Counted from the first letter of the stretch, positions 32,827 through 44,827 are shown. The stretch: DNA of 64,000 nucleotides from an uncultured Collinsella sp. (GCA_900540935.1 UQHW01000006.1:24168-88167); one strand, 5' to 3'. The notes: a model not told the origin generated them from the sequence alone. Numbers and translations are program-made.

Positions 32827-34667
32827 TGACCGATCTTGCATCCACCACACCACAATCGCTCGGTCGCGATCCCATGGTCGGCCTGCGCCTGGCGCGTGTC
32901 GACGAGTTTGAGCCGGCCATTGCGCTCGGTCGGGACGAACTGCCTGCCTATCTGCGTCGTTTTACGATGCTGTTTGCCGACGATGCCACCATGCGCCGTG
33001 GCGGTATCGGCCGCGTGACGCGTGCTGTCAACGCCCAAGGCGAGGCCGTGGCACTCAAGCAGCTCATCTTGCCGACGCGCGATGAGTTTGACGACGATGC
33101 CGCTCACGAGGCGCTGGTCGCCAAGTTCAAGGCGGCGTTTCGCGAGGAATACGAATGCCATCGCGCCCTTTCGGGCCTTAAGGGCTTTCCCCGCCTCTAT
33201 GGCTGGGGCGAGGTCGACGGTGTGTCTGCAATTGTCATGGAATGGGTCGAGGGCGAGACGCTTGCCCGCTTGCGTTCGCGACTTGCCGTGGACGATGCCG
33301 GACGCCTGTCGCCGCTTGTGGCGGCGCGTCTGGGTCGCGACCTGTTCGATCTGCTCTGCCGTATGAGTCTGGTGGGCGAGGGCTTTGTCCATCGCGATAT
33401 CTCGCCCGCTAATATTATGGTGCGCACGGCGCGTCTACCGCTTGACCGGCAGCTTGCCGAGGGCACCTTTGACCTGTGCCTGATCGACTTTGGCTCGTCG
33501 CTGGCGCTTGAGCCTGCGTCGGCCGTGGCCGGTACCGGCGGCAAGGCGTCGTTTACGGAGCGCTATGCCACGCTGCGTCGCGCGACGGTGGCCTACGCTC
33601 CGCCCGAGATGCTCACCGACGATATTCCCGACCTGCGCGCTTTGCGTATGTCGCCGGCGATTGACGTCTATGCCGCGGCAAGCACGGTTTACGAGCTCAT
33701 TGCCGGCGTCGCGCCATACGAAGCCGCGCCGAGCACTTCGGGCACCTCGGGTTCGCGCAAAAAGACGCGTGACATCGCCAGCCCCTACCGTCTCAAGATG
33801 GACACGCGGCCCGACTATCCCATTGGTGCCCATGCGCCCGGTTGCGATTTGACTCAGCTGCTTCGTCGTGAGCCCGATGTGGCGCTCGCCGCGGCCGAGC
33901 AGGCCCAGCAGCTGGGGCTTGAGCCGGATTCCGAGGAGCTACGCGATGCGCTGGCGTTTGTCGATGCCCAGCTGTTCGACGTGGTGATGGCCTGTCTGTC
34001 CAGCCACCAAAAAGATCGTCCCGAGCCGGCGGCGGTCGAGGCGGCGCTCTCGGCGTTTTGTGACCACTATGCGCAAAATGTCGGTCGTTCGCTTCGCGGC
34101 GAGCCGCTCACGCCGTGCCCCATGGATGCGTCTGGCCGCGCGGTTCGTCGCGCGCTGATGGTCGGCGCGACGGTCGTCTGTGGCGTGGTTTGGGCTGTGG
34201 TCGTGGTTTCGGCCGCGCTGCTGGCGTCGGGCGCCCGCGTGACGGCGACTTTGGGATCGCTCGTGTGGTCTGGGTCGCTACCGAGTATTATTGCCGCACT
34301 GGCGTTGGCGCTGCCAGGCATAGCCGGCGTTACCGCGGGGGCACTTGCGCGCAATCGGCGCTCGGGGTTCCTGCAGGGTGTGCTTGCGCTTTCTGCCTGC
34401 GAGGTTCCGGTGCTGGTTGTGGCTGCATGTAGCGTATTTTCCCAACGCGCCGTGATGGGCGGCCTTGTTGCCGCTCTGGTTGCAACCTATACGCTTACGT
34501 GGTTTTTGCTTGCGATGGGCTTTGCCTTTGAACTTCCCGTTTCGGCACCACGACGCACAAAAGCCCAGATGGCGACTCCGCTTGCCGGTGGAGCCGCAGC
34601 TGCCCGTACTTTTGGCGGACCTGTCGAAGTATCGTCCGATTCTATTTCTACGACCAAGGAGGCCTAG
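32823..34667 (+). CDS. Ser/Thr protein kinase with C-terminal membrane domain
   Basis: A 614-residue kinase. The catalytic domain (residues 55-330) has a degenerate glycine loop (RRGGIGRVT), the lysine in VALKQL, HRDISPANIM near residue 190 and DFGSS near 222. The activation segment contains YAPPEML. After a cytoplasmic linker of about 100 residues there are four hydrophobic segments (residues 440-565) and a short tail. There is no PASTA domain. The tandem ATGATG at 32823 overlaps the preceding TGA, and the FHA gene starts 3 bp after the stop. Tight packing suggests the three products form one phosphosignalling unit. Confidence 0.9.
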   Translation: MMTDLASTTPQSLGRDPMVGLRLARVDEFEPAIALGRDELPAYLRRFTMLFADDATMRRGGIGRVTRAVNAQGEAVALKQLILPTRDEFDDDAAHEALVAKFKAAFREEYECHRALSGLKGFPRLYGWGEVDGVSAIVMEWVEGETLARLRSRLAVDDAGRLSPLVAARLGRDLFDLLCRMSLVGEGFVHRDISPANIMVRTARLPLDRQLAEGTFDLCLIDFGSSLALEPASAVAGTGGKASFTERYATLRRATVAYAPPEMLTDDIPDLRALRMSPAIDVYAAASTVYELIAGVAPYEAAPSTSGTSGSRKKTRDIASPYRLKMDTRPDYPIGAHAPGCDLTQLLRREPDVALAAAEQAQQLGLEPDSEELRDALAFVDAQLFDVVMACLSSHQKDRPEPAAVEAALSAFCDHYAQNVGRSLRGEPLTPCPMDASGRAVRRALMVGATVVCGVVWAVVVVSAALLASGARVTATLGSLVWSGSLPSIIAALALALPGIAGVTAGALARNRRSGFLQGVLALSACEVPVLVVAACSVFSQRAVMGGLVAALVATYTLTWFLLAMGFAFELPVSAPRRTKAQMATPLAGGAAAARTFGGPVEVSSDSISTTKEA

Positions 34668-34670
34668 GTC

Positions 34671-35609
34671 ATGGCATCTCAAGTTGAGCTCACCCCATGC
34701 GGGGCCATGTTTGACATCTTTAAGCGCGCGGCGCATCTGAGCCATATCGAGCTGTGCGGCTTGGTGCTTTCGTCCCGTCCGCTCGCCGACGGCCGCAGCC
34801 CGCAGAGCCGAGCCGCCGATCGCTCTTGGGTTTCCCGCTTTATCGTTCGCGCGCCGGTCGGCACGCTTCAGCAGCGCTACTTTGCCGAATACGGTACCTC
34901 GGCTGCGCGTATTATGTCGCAACTGGCCCTGCGCCAGCGAAATCCCATGGACTCCACGGCTGTGATCAATATGGTGTGCGGTCCTGCAGGTGAACCGATG
35001 GTACGCGCGCTCGAAGAGTGCCACCAGGACACGAATCTCTATCGCAACGCGCTCGATCGCCTGTCCCAGGCGGCGGAACTCATGCCCGCCGAGCGCGCCG
35101 AGGCCGTGCTGGTGCTGTTTGTCGCCGTCGGTTGTTCGGCGGATGTGCGGTCCTCGGTGAACTATGCCATCGACTGCGCGCACGCGACCTGTGGCGGAGG
35201 AACATCCACGCCGCGTTCGCTTGGCATGTCGATGACCGCGGGCGAACGCGAACCCGCCCCGGCGCACCCCTTGGGCTTGCTGCGCGTACAAAACAGTTTT
35301 GTCGTGAGCGCCCCGCGCTGGATTCAGCCGAGCGAGCAGGGTGTTGAGATTGGCGCGCTGGCCACTGGTGAGGGCGATATTACCGACGTCGGCGACGATG
35401 TCTCGGCCCGCCATGCTCATATCTGGTGCGATGCTCAAAATATCTGGCACGTCGAGGACTTGTCGTCCACCAACGGAACCGTGGTGGTAAACGGGGCCAC
35501 GCGCGTCTGCATTCAGGTCGAGCCCGGCCGTTCCGCCCAACTCAATCCCGGCGACGAGCTCAAGCTCGGCGAATCCACTACCTACGCCATCCTCTTCGGT
35601 GCTCTCTAG
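34671..35609 (+). CDS. FHA-domain protein paired with a membrane kinase
   Basis: A 312-residue soluble protein. The first 200 residues form a helical domain I do not recognise. The C-terminal 90 residues form an FHA domain with SARHAHIW near residue 245 and DLSSTNGTVVVNG near 262, the phosphothreonine-reading loops. The usual Gly-Arg of the first loop is replaced by IGALATG, so phosphopeptide binding may be altered or lost. ATG at 34671 follows AAGGAGG. It is the last gene of the kinase operon and the likely reader of phosphorylation by the preceding kinase. Confidence 0.87.
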   Translation: MASQVELTPCGAMFDIFKRAAHLSHIELCGLVLSSRPLADGRSPQSRAADRSWVSRFIVRAPVGTLQQRYFAEYGTSAARIMSQLALRQRNPMDSTAVINMVCGPAGEPMVRALEECHQDTNLYRNALDRLSQAAELMPAERAEAVLVLFVAVGCSADVRSSVNYAIDCAHATCGGGTSTPRSLGMSMTAGEREPAPAHPLGLLRVQNSFVVSAPRWIQPSEQGVEIGALATGEGDITDVGDDVSARHAHIWCDAQNIWHVEDLSSTNGTVVVNGATRVCIQVEPGRSAQLNPGDELKLGESTTYAILFGAL

Positions 35610-36060
35610 CCGGCAGATAGGGACGTTTCTTTTCTGCCGGCACTTGGGGACACTCCTCGGCGCGCCAGAGCCAGTCGCCCGGGGATGGAGAGGCCATTTT
35701 GGCCCTTGGCAGTCACCCAAGGTAAACCTTTACCGCCCGCCTATATTTGCCGAAATTACACTTGACGGCGGGGTACAATAAACCCGCATGCGGATTTCCG
35801 TTGCGGGCGCTTCCCATCGCCGGGGCGTGCCCGGGAGCATCCGACATGCGGCCTTTGCGGCGCTCGGTCATGTGCAAGACGGGTAGCTGGGCTTGTGGAG
35901 CGCGTGCAGCCCTCCTCGCCTCGGCATGCCTTCTCTCCACGCCATGTACCTGCTGCTGAGTCCGCCTGCCAGATGATTGGAAGCAACAGCGAAAATCCCA
36001 TCACGCCAACATCCCGGCGATCGCCGGGGCCTGTATACCTATATGAGAGGAGAGGGGTAT
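35609..36060 (+). promoter_or_regulatory. gene-free region before the PFOR gene, with repeat hairpin and long GC-rich leader
   Basis: GCCGGCAGA (35609-35617) pairs with TCTGCCGGC (35633-35641) and belongs to a repeat related to 50420-50470. A TACAAT hexamer at 35774-35779 could be a -10 box. If so, the transcript would carry a leader of about 275 nt with several hairpins, including CCCGGCGATCGCCGGG (36013-36028). The ribosome binding site GAGAGGAGAGGGG lies between complementary GTATACC (36033-36039) and GGTATAT (36056-36062). I cannot match it to a known riboswitch. Confidence 0.4.
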
Positions 36061-39600
<3,540 letters not shown>

Positions 39601-39651
39601 GTCTCCCACCGCAGGATCTGAGGGCTGACCTTCGCGGACGTCCTCGGACAT

Positions 39652-39693
39652 GAAGGAACCCCCGCTGCGCACTACGTGCGGCGGGGGTTCCTT
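39652..39693. terminator. bidirectional terminator between PFOR and transposase genes
   Basis: GAAGGAACCCCCGC pairs with GCGGGGGTTCCTTC around a short loop. It lies 52 bp after the PFOR stop and just before the transposase stop, and works on either strand by symmetry. It lies inside the 29-bp bracketing repeats. Confidence 0.8.
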
Positions 39694-39706
39694 CGTCCTG
39701 ACGCTC

Positions 39707-40996
39707 CTATATGGCAAGGTCTTTTTTAGAATCCATTTTTCGCTCGGCCTCGAAGGCCTGCCTGTCCCAATCGAGCGGGAGCCCCGCCTCGACCCAGGCC
39801 TCGTAGGCCCTCCTTATGGGCTTGAACTCCCTTTGGCCCCTCTCCAGCATCGAGATGTACTTCTCGCTGGTTCCCAATATGGACGCCGCCCTCACCTGGC
39901 TGACCCTCGCCGCGCGCCTGGCCGCCACGAGCGCCGACGCGTCCTCGGGCCTCCTGACCTCGTGCGGGTGCATCAGCGCCCGGTACGCCTCCCTGGCCAC
40001 GTAGCGCTTGAGGCACCTCATGACCTCCCTGTCGCTCTTTCCCCGCCCCCTGGCCCTCTCGGCGTACTCGGCTGTCTCGGGATCGCGCATGACCCTCTGC
40101 CTCGCGATCTCGTACAGCGCGCTGTTCGCCTGCCGGTCGCCGCCCCTGTTGAGCCTGTGCCTCACGGTCTTGCCGCTCGAGGCGGGGATGGGGCAGGCAC
40201 CGCATATCGCCGCGAACGACGCCTCGGAGCGCAGCCTGCCCGGGTTGTCCCCGGCCGCAACCGCGAGCTTGGCGGCGCTCACGGGCCCGCACCCGTACAT
40301 CGCCAGCAGCGCGGGGCAGTTCTCCTCCAGGGACGCCCCGATCGCGCGCTCCATGTCGAGCGCCGCGTCGCGCGCCGCCGCCCACAGGTCCGCCAGCGCG
40401 CCGAGCGCGGCGCCCAGCGCGCCCTCCGACCGCACGGAGGGGAGCTCCTCCATCAGCCTCGGCCCTCCCATGCCGCGGAACCTCGACCTGAGCCCCTCCG
40501 GCGCGGTGGTGAGCAGCGACCTCGCGGTGTTGATCGCCGAGGTCCGCGCCTTCACCGCCCCGGAGCGCGCCGCGAGCATGCAGCGCACCCCGTCGACCCA
40601 CCCGTCCTGGCTCTTGGGGGTCCCGAGCCTTGAGCCGGACATCGCCGCGCGGGCGGCCCTCTCCGCGTCCGCCTCGTCGCACTTGCCCTGCCCCGGGCGC
40701 CTCCTCTGCGTCCTCGCCGGGGAGAGCGCCTCGCGCACGGGCATCCCCAGCGACGCGAGGTGCCTGGTGAGGCCCGCCCCGTAGGACGACGTCCCCTCCA
40801 TCGCGATGCAGGCCGGCTCCCCGGCGGCGGCTATCGCCCCGGCGAGCGCCTCGTAGCCCGCCGCGTCGGCGGGGAACTGCCTGGACAGGACCTTGCGGCC
40901 CCTCCAGTCCAGGACGCACAGCCAGTGCGAGTCGGCGTGGGTGTCGACCCCGCAGAAGACCGGCCCGCGGGCGCCGGGTGTCGATTCGGTTCTCAT
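39707..40996 (-). CDS. IS110-family transposase with C-terminal HTH
   Basis: A 429-residue DEDD transposase that acts as a recombinase guided by an element-encoded RNA in this family. The N-terminal RuvC-like domain starts with FCGVDTHADSHWLCVLDW. The C-terminal Transposase_20 domain has CGACPIPASSGKTVRHRLNR with the family serine near residue 285. Unusually, residues about 360-400 form a Cro/XRE-like helix-turn-helix (VSQVRAASILGTSEKYISML) fused at the end. ATG at 40996 follows GGAGCGAG. GC content is very high. The gene looks intact, so the element could be active. Confidence 0.9.
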   Translation of the reverse strand: MRTESTPGARGPVFCGVDTHADSHWLCVLDWRGRKVLSRQFPADAAGYEALAGAIAAAGEPACIAMEGTSSYGAGLTRHLASLGMPVREALSPARTQRRRPGQGKCDEADAERAARAAMSGSRLGTPKSQDGWVDGVRCMLAARSGAVKARTSAINTARSLLTTAPEGLRSRFRGMGGPRLMEELPSVRSEGALGAALGALADLWAAARDAALDMERAIGASLEENCPALLAMYGCGPVSAAKLAVAAGDNPGRLRSEASFAAICGACPIPASSGKTVRHRLNRGGDRQANSALYEIARQRVMRDPETAEYAERARGRGKSDREVMRCLKRYVAREAYRALMHPHEVRRPEDASALVAARRAARVSQVRAASILGTSEKYISMLERGQREFKPIRRAYEAWVEAGLPLDWDRQAFEAERKMDSKKDLAI

Positions 40997-41284
40997 GTCT
41001 CGCTCCGTTCTTTCCGTGCTCGCCTGGACCGGGCAGACGGCACACTGACGGGGCGCGATAGAATGCGGTTGTTCGGGTCCGCGGTATCGCTCCATGCTCC
41101 TATTAGGTCATGCGGCGGTCTCGGCTCGCCGCGGGCCGCGCGGGACATGTCAGAAAACGAGGGCAGCCCCATGGGCGCCAGCGGAATGTGGGGTCACCGC
41201 GCGGTCCGCATCTGATGGTGTCGACGCCAATGGTATATGGATGCGCCATCGACGTCTTCAATACAGAAGATATCAGTGCGGAAT
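40997..41284 (-). ncRNA. candidate IS110 bridge RNA / noncoding end
   Basis: The 288 bp upstream of the transposase up to the inverted repeat hold no gene. IS110-group elements encode a structured guide RNA in this position. Stem-loops are visible: GCGATA (41055-41060) with TATCGC (41085-41090) around an inner GCGG/CCGC stem, and GCGGCG (41112-41117) with CGCCGC (41127-41132). This is position and structure only; no covariance or expression evidence exists. 41314-41455 beyond it also holds no gene. Confidence 0.4.
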
Positions 41285-41455
41285 GTCCGCGAAGGTCAGC
41301 CCTCAGATCCTGCTACGACTACGTCCTCGGATTGTGGGGCTGCATGAGGGACGTGGTTGTGGGGGCCTTTTGTCCCCGTCGCTGTTTCGCGGCGCGGCCG
41401 CGAAACCACGCGTTACTTTGGTTATGGAGGGGGCTTGGTTGTTGGTTCAGATGAT

Positions 41456-42817
41456 CTAGAGAGATATGGGTGCAAATGAGAAATCGTTGTTGGGGTCGTC
41501 CTTTTCCATAAACTCATCGAGGCAGAATGTCATATAGATTGGAACGTACAGGATCTTGCCCTCTTCGCTAAGGTTTTCGTGGCTCAGCACAACGGCCTCG
41601 GGAATCTTGTACTCGCCCACACTCATCAGGCGATCGAGGGCCGCATGTGCTCGAACTTTCTTGCCCGATTTGACTTCGATTGGGACAACATGTCCTCGGG
41701 CGCCTTCGATTACAAAGTCGACTTCACCGACCTCACGTGTTTGGTAGTACCACGTATCTGCTCCGAGGGCAACAAGCTCCTGCGCGACCACGTTTTCATA
41801 GAGACCGCCGAGGTTGGGGGTTTTCATATCTAGATATACAGCGCGTGCCGTGCTACCGGGATATCGCGATGCGAGCATTCCTGTATCGGACTCGTATAGT
41901 TTGAAGGCGGCTGCCTTCTCTGTCCTCTTAAGAGGACTCCGGGCCTCCGTCACCTGGGGGACCATCAATCCAACGCCTGCGTTCACCAGCCATAGGAAAT
42001 CCTGCTCGTATTTTTGAAGACGAGCTCCCTCGCCTAGAGACGAGACGATAAAGCGATGGGACTCCGCCTCAAGCTGAACGGGAATTTGCTCGAAAATGGA
42101 GCGAACGTTAAACGCTCGAGTCGATGCATATTTAGAGATATCGCTTTTGTACTGATCGACTAGCTGAATTTGAAGCACACGCGTTCTCACGAGCGAATAG
42201 CCCGAATCGATATAGTTCTGAACGACCTCTGGCATGCCGCCGCAAACGATATAGGCTCTAAAGTTTTTGAGCATCGCCTCATGAATATAGTTTTCGACGG
42301 GACGTCTCTCGACAAGGCAGCTGCGAATGTCTGCAAGCACATTCTCGCTGATGCTGTTTGCCCAACAGAACTCTTCAAAATCCATCGGTCGCATAACAAT
42401 GTGCTCGACATACCCCACCGGAAAAGAAGAGATCCCCTTAAACTCAGTCCCAAGCATAGACCCCGAGAAGACATAGCTAAAGCGTCCGTTCTCGACCAGC
42501 GCCTTCATAAGTGTAACGATCTGCGGATACTCCTGAATCTCATCGACGAAGATAAGCGTGTCTCCTTCAACAAGCGGTGCATCCGCAAGAAGGGCCACAC
42601 GGTTGATGAAGTCAATGGAGTTCTTAGCGCCAACAAGTACGTCTCTTGCCTCGGCATCGAGTAGCAGATTGACCTCATAATACGAAGCGTAGTTGCTCTT
42701 TCCAAACGCGCGAATTGCATAGCTCTTGCCAATCTGACGCGCGCCAGTAACAAGCAACGCTTTATTGGATTTGTTCTTCCAGCTCAAAAGCCTGTCAGTG
42801 ACCTTACGGCGTAGCAT
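41456..42817 (-). CDS. ATP-binding protein, AAA_14/DUF4143 family
   Basis: A 453-residue member of the same broad family as the protein at 3689-5041, but only distantly similar. Walker A GARQIGKSY is near residues 25-33 and Walker B LIFVDEIQEYP near 88-98. AFKLYESDTGMLASRYP near 310 and the C-terminal nuclease-like EVGEVDFVIEGARGHVVPIEVKSGKK near 366-390 (read in two parts) are typical of DUF4143. The gene is AT-richer than its surroundings and has three 34-bp repeats directly upstream. The role is unknown. No ribosome binding site better than GAGGGG nine bases before ATG at 42817 is visible. Confidence 0.87.
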   Translation of the reverse strand: MLRRKVTDRLLSWKNKSNKALLVTGARQIGKSYAIRAFGKSNYASYYEVNLLLDAEARDVLVGAKNSIDFINRVALLADAPLVEGDTLIFVDEIQEYPQIVTLMKALVENGRFSYVFSGSMLGTEFKGISSFPVGYVEHIVMRPMDFEEFCWANSISENVLADIRSCLVERRPVENYIHEAMLKNFRAYIVCGGMPEVVQNYIDSGYSLVRTRVLQIQLVDQYKSDISKYASTRAFNVRSIFEQIPVQLEAESHRFIVSSLGEGARLQKYEQDFLWLVNAGVGLMVPQVTEARSPLKRTEKAAAFKLYESDTGMLASRYPGSTARAVYLDMKTPNLGGLYENVVAQELVALGADTWYYQTREVGEVDFVIEGARGHVVPIEVKSGKKVRAHAALDRLMSVGEYKIPEAVVLSHENLSEEGKILYVPIYMTFCLDEFMEKDDPNNDFSFAPISL

Positions 42818-42832
42818 TAAAACCCCTCAATG

Positions 42833-42918
42833 ACAAAAATTGGCAAATAGATTTGACCCTAATCATACAAAAATTGGCAGATAGATTTGACCCAAATCAT
42901 ACAAAAATTGGCAAATAG
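42833..42918. repeat. 34-bp direct repeats upstream of the DUF4143 gene
   Basis: Copies start at 42833, 42867 and 42901, exactly 34 bp apart. The first two differ at two positions; the third is an 18-bp partial copy. Each begins ACAAAAATTGGCAAATAG. They lie 16 bp upstream of the start codon of the leftward ATPase gene, where regulator sites would be expected. Confidence 0.85.
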
Positions 42919-43074
42919 CAAAGCTCGCTTAGGCCTCAAAGCCAGCGAGCCAGCACGGTACTTTGCGAAAAGGCTGGCAGCGCCGTTGTTGAGGGTGGCC
43001 AGGTTGGCAGTGGCGCCGTTAGCGTTCTCGGCTGCTTGGGCGCGCAGGAGCGAAAGGGCGTCGGCAGCGTTCAT
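42919..43074 (-). pseudogene. possible truncated coding remnant
   Basis: A GC-rich island of about 210 bp in an otherwise AT-rich region has an open minus-strand frame from ATG at 43074 (MNAADALSLLRAQAAENANG...) with normal amino acid use. It runs into the 34-bp repeats, where the reading becomes implausible. No ribosome binding site is seen and I recognise no family. It may be the 5' end of a gene cut off by arrival of the ATPase cassette, or simply chance. Confidence 0.25.
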
Positions 43075-43509
43075 GCAGAAGCCGACGGTAAAGTTCCATA
43101 CTGCGAACTCGCAGTCGCTTGCCGCGGGGTGAAGCGCGATCGGCTATCCCTTATGTTGGATGAAAAGCCCCATGTTTTTGCAGGGATGCATACTCGTCAA
43201 ATTAATGTATAGAATCGCGTATAGTGCGAGTAAGATATTGCGCTGTCCGTTTTGTGTTTAGCAAAGATATAGTTTGCATAATCTGGTCTAATCCCTGCTC
43301 TATTTAAATAAAGTTGCACGTAAATGGCGTAGATATACCTGAACTGGGCTTCTTTACGCTGAGCGGGTAAAATCGACCGTTCGCCGCTTAGGTATTTCCA
43401 AAATGAATAAAATGAGCGATAAAGAGAATATAAACCCTAATAAACTCGCGTATCGCACGGACGCGGGTTATTAATGGGTTGTAGGCCTTTTACAGAAAGG
43501 ATTCCAGCA
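43075..43509 (+). promoter_or_regulatory. AT-rich promoter/leader region of the carbamate kinase gene
   Basis: No gene. TACTCG (43191-43196) and CGAGTA (43227-43232) flank TATAGAAT-type promoter-like sequence. Close to the gene an imperfect palindrome pairs AACCCTAATAAACTCGCG (43433-43450) with CGCGGGTTATTAATGGGTT (43462-43480). It could be an operator or leader hairpin. I do not see a clear arginine box. Confidence 0.4.
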
Positions 43510-44472
43510 ATGTCTAAGCCTCTTGGCAAGCCCGATCGTATTGTCGTCGCCCTCGGCGGCAACGCCCTCGGCAACAACCCCGTCGAGCAGATCGAGGCCG
43601 TGAGCAACACCGCCCACGCTCTCCTCGGCCTCATCGAGCAGGGCAACGAGATCATCATCACCCACGGCAACGGCCCGCAGGTCGGCATGATCCAGAACGC
43701 CTTCGCCGCCGCCCACGACGCCATCGGCACCCCCGAGATGCCGCTGCCCGAGTGCGGCGCCATGTCCCAGGGCTACATCGGCTATCACCTGCAGCAGGGC
43801 ATCGGCCGCGAGATGCACAAGCGCTACAAGCGTTGGCACGCCGCCACCGTCGTCACCCAGATCGAGTGCGATCCCGACGATCCCGCGTTCAAGAACCCGA
43901 CCAAGCCGATCGGCCCCTTCTACACCGAGGAGCAGGCCAAGGAGTTCATGGCCGAGGATCCCTCCAAGGTCTTCGTCGAGGATTCCGGCCGCGGCTGGCG
44001 TCGCGTCGTCGCCTCCCCCGATCCCAAGAAGATCGTCGAGGCCGACTCCATCCTCAACCTGCTCGACAACGAGTTCATCGTCATCGCCTGCGGTGGCGGC
44101 GGCATCCCCGTCGTCCGCGACTACGAGAACAAGGGCTGCTACAAGGGCGTTCCCGCCGTCATCGACAAGGACCTGGGCGGCGAGCTGCTGGCCGAGGACT
44201 GCGACGCCGACGTCCTGTTCCTGCTGACCGCCGTCGAGCACGTCGCCATCAACTTTGGCAAGCCCAACCAGGAGGAGCTCGAGGACCTCACCGCCGACGA
44301 GGCCGAGCGCCTGGCCGACGAGGGTCAGTTCGGCAAGGGTTCCATGGAGCCCAAGGTCCGCGCCGCCATCAAGTTCGCCCGCTCCCGCAAGGGCCGCACC
44401 TGCATCATCGGCGCCCTGGACAAGGCCGCCGAGACCATGGCCGGCCTCTCCGGTACCCGCATCCACGAGTAG
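43510..44472 (+). CDS. arcC: carbamate kinase
   Basis: Carbamate kinase makes ATP from carbamoyl phosphate and ADP, the last step of arginine or agmatine or purine-derived carbamoyl phosphate breakdown. The 320 residues match the family: RIVVALGGNALG at the start, THGNGPQVGMIQNAF near residue 55, VVASPDPKKIVE near 165 and IACGGGGIPV near 200. ATG at 43510 follows AGAAAGGA. No arginine deiminase or transcarbamylase gene is next to it, so the carbamoyl phosphate source is elsewhere. Codon bias is very strong, suggesting high expression. Confidence 0.97.
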   Translation: MSKPLGKPDRIVVALGGNALGNNPVEQIEAVSNTAHALLGLIEQGNEIIITHGNGPQVGMIQNAFAAAHDAIGTPEMPLPECGAMSQGYIGYHLQQGIGREMHKRYKRWHAATVVTQIECDPDDPAFKNPTKPIGPFYTEEQAKEFMAEDPSKVFVEDSGRGWRRVVASPDPKKIVEADSILNLLDNEFIVIACGGGGIPVVRDYENKGCYKGVPAVIDKDLGGELLAEDCDADVLFLLTAVEHVAINFGKPNQEELEDLTADEAERLADEGQFGKGSMEPKVRAAIKFARSRKGRTCIIGALDKAAETMAGLSGTRIHE

Positions 44473-44537
44473 CCCCTACTCCGTTGCCTCTCCCGTGGGC
44501 GCCAGGCAAAGCGCCCACAAACTAGCCTCTCTTCATG

Positions 44538-44571
44538 AGCCCCGCGGTCCGCTCCGACTGCGGGGCTTTTG
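44538..44571 (+). terminator. terminator of arcC
   Basis: AGCCCCGC (44538-44545) pairs with GCGGGGCT (44560-44567), followed by TTT. It lies 66 bp after the arcC stop. Confidence 0.85.
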
Positions 44572-44581
44572 CTATTCACCT

Positions 44582-44662
44582 AGTCATTGGGGACGTTCTT
44601 AAACGACTAGTCAAACAAGAACGTCCACAACGACTACTCATTTAAGTCTGTCCCCAATGACT
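44582..44662. repeat. nested palindromic repeat (TTGGGGAC family)
   Basis: The outer arms AGTCATTGGGGAC (44582-44594) and GTCCCCAATGACT (44650-44662) are perfect. Inner arms GACGTTCTT (44592-44600) and AAGAACGTC (44617-44625) are also perfect. The 25 bp at 44636-44660 recur exactly at 50742-50766. TGCGGAAAGCGCATCTC follows and belongs to the family seen at 50491-50662. 44663-44827 otherwise holds only the promoter of the next gene. Confidence 0.8.
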
Positions 44663-44827
44663 GCGGAAAGCGCATCTCACACCGGCACATGGCTTTCGGG
44701 TCCTTTCTCCGTGCTCCCTATAAGTTCGGCTGGACTCCCCGCAACCTGTTCCGAGTTGGCGGAACGAGCGCGACGTGGAGTGTCATTCTTTACCGCGTTA
44801 GACTAGACGCAGGGAAAGGAGGAGGAC

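Larger units (their letters stand above)
39611..41313 (-). mobile_element. IS110-family element bracketed by 29-bp inverted repeats
   Basis: A perfect 29-bp inverted repeat at 39611-39639 and 41285-41313 encloses a single IS110 transposase gene and its noncoding upstream region. The whole unit is 1703 bp, a plausible size. IS110 elements normally lack long terminal inverted repeats, so the repeats may be element ends, a split target palindrome or a local inverted duplication. An 11-bp repeat ACGTCCTCGGA occurs at 39638-39648 and 41321-41331. Exact ends are not proven. Confidence 0.6.

Noticed and set aside
42833..42918. CRISPR array
   Set aside because: The repeats abut each other with no unique spacers, and there are no cas genes.
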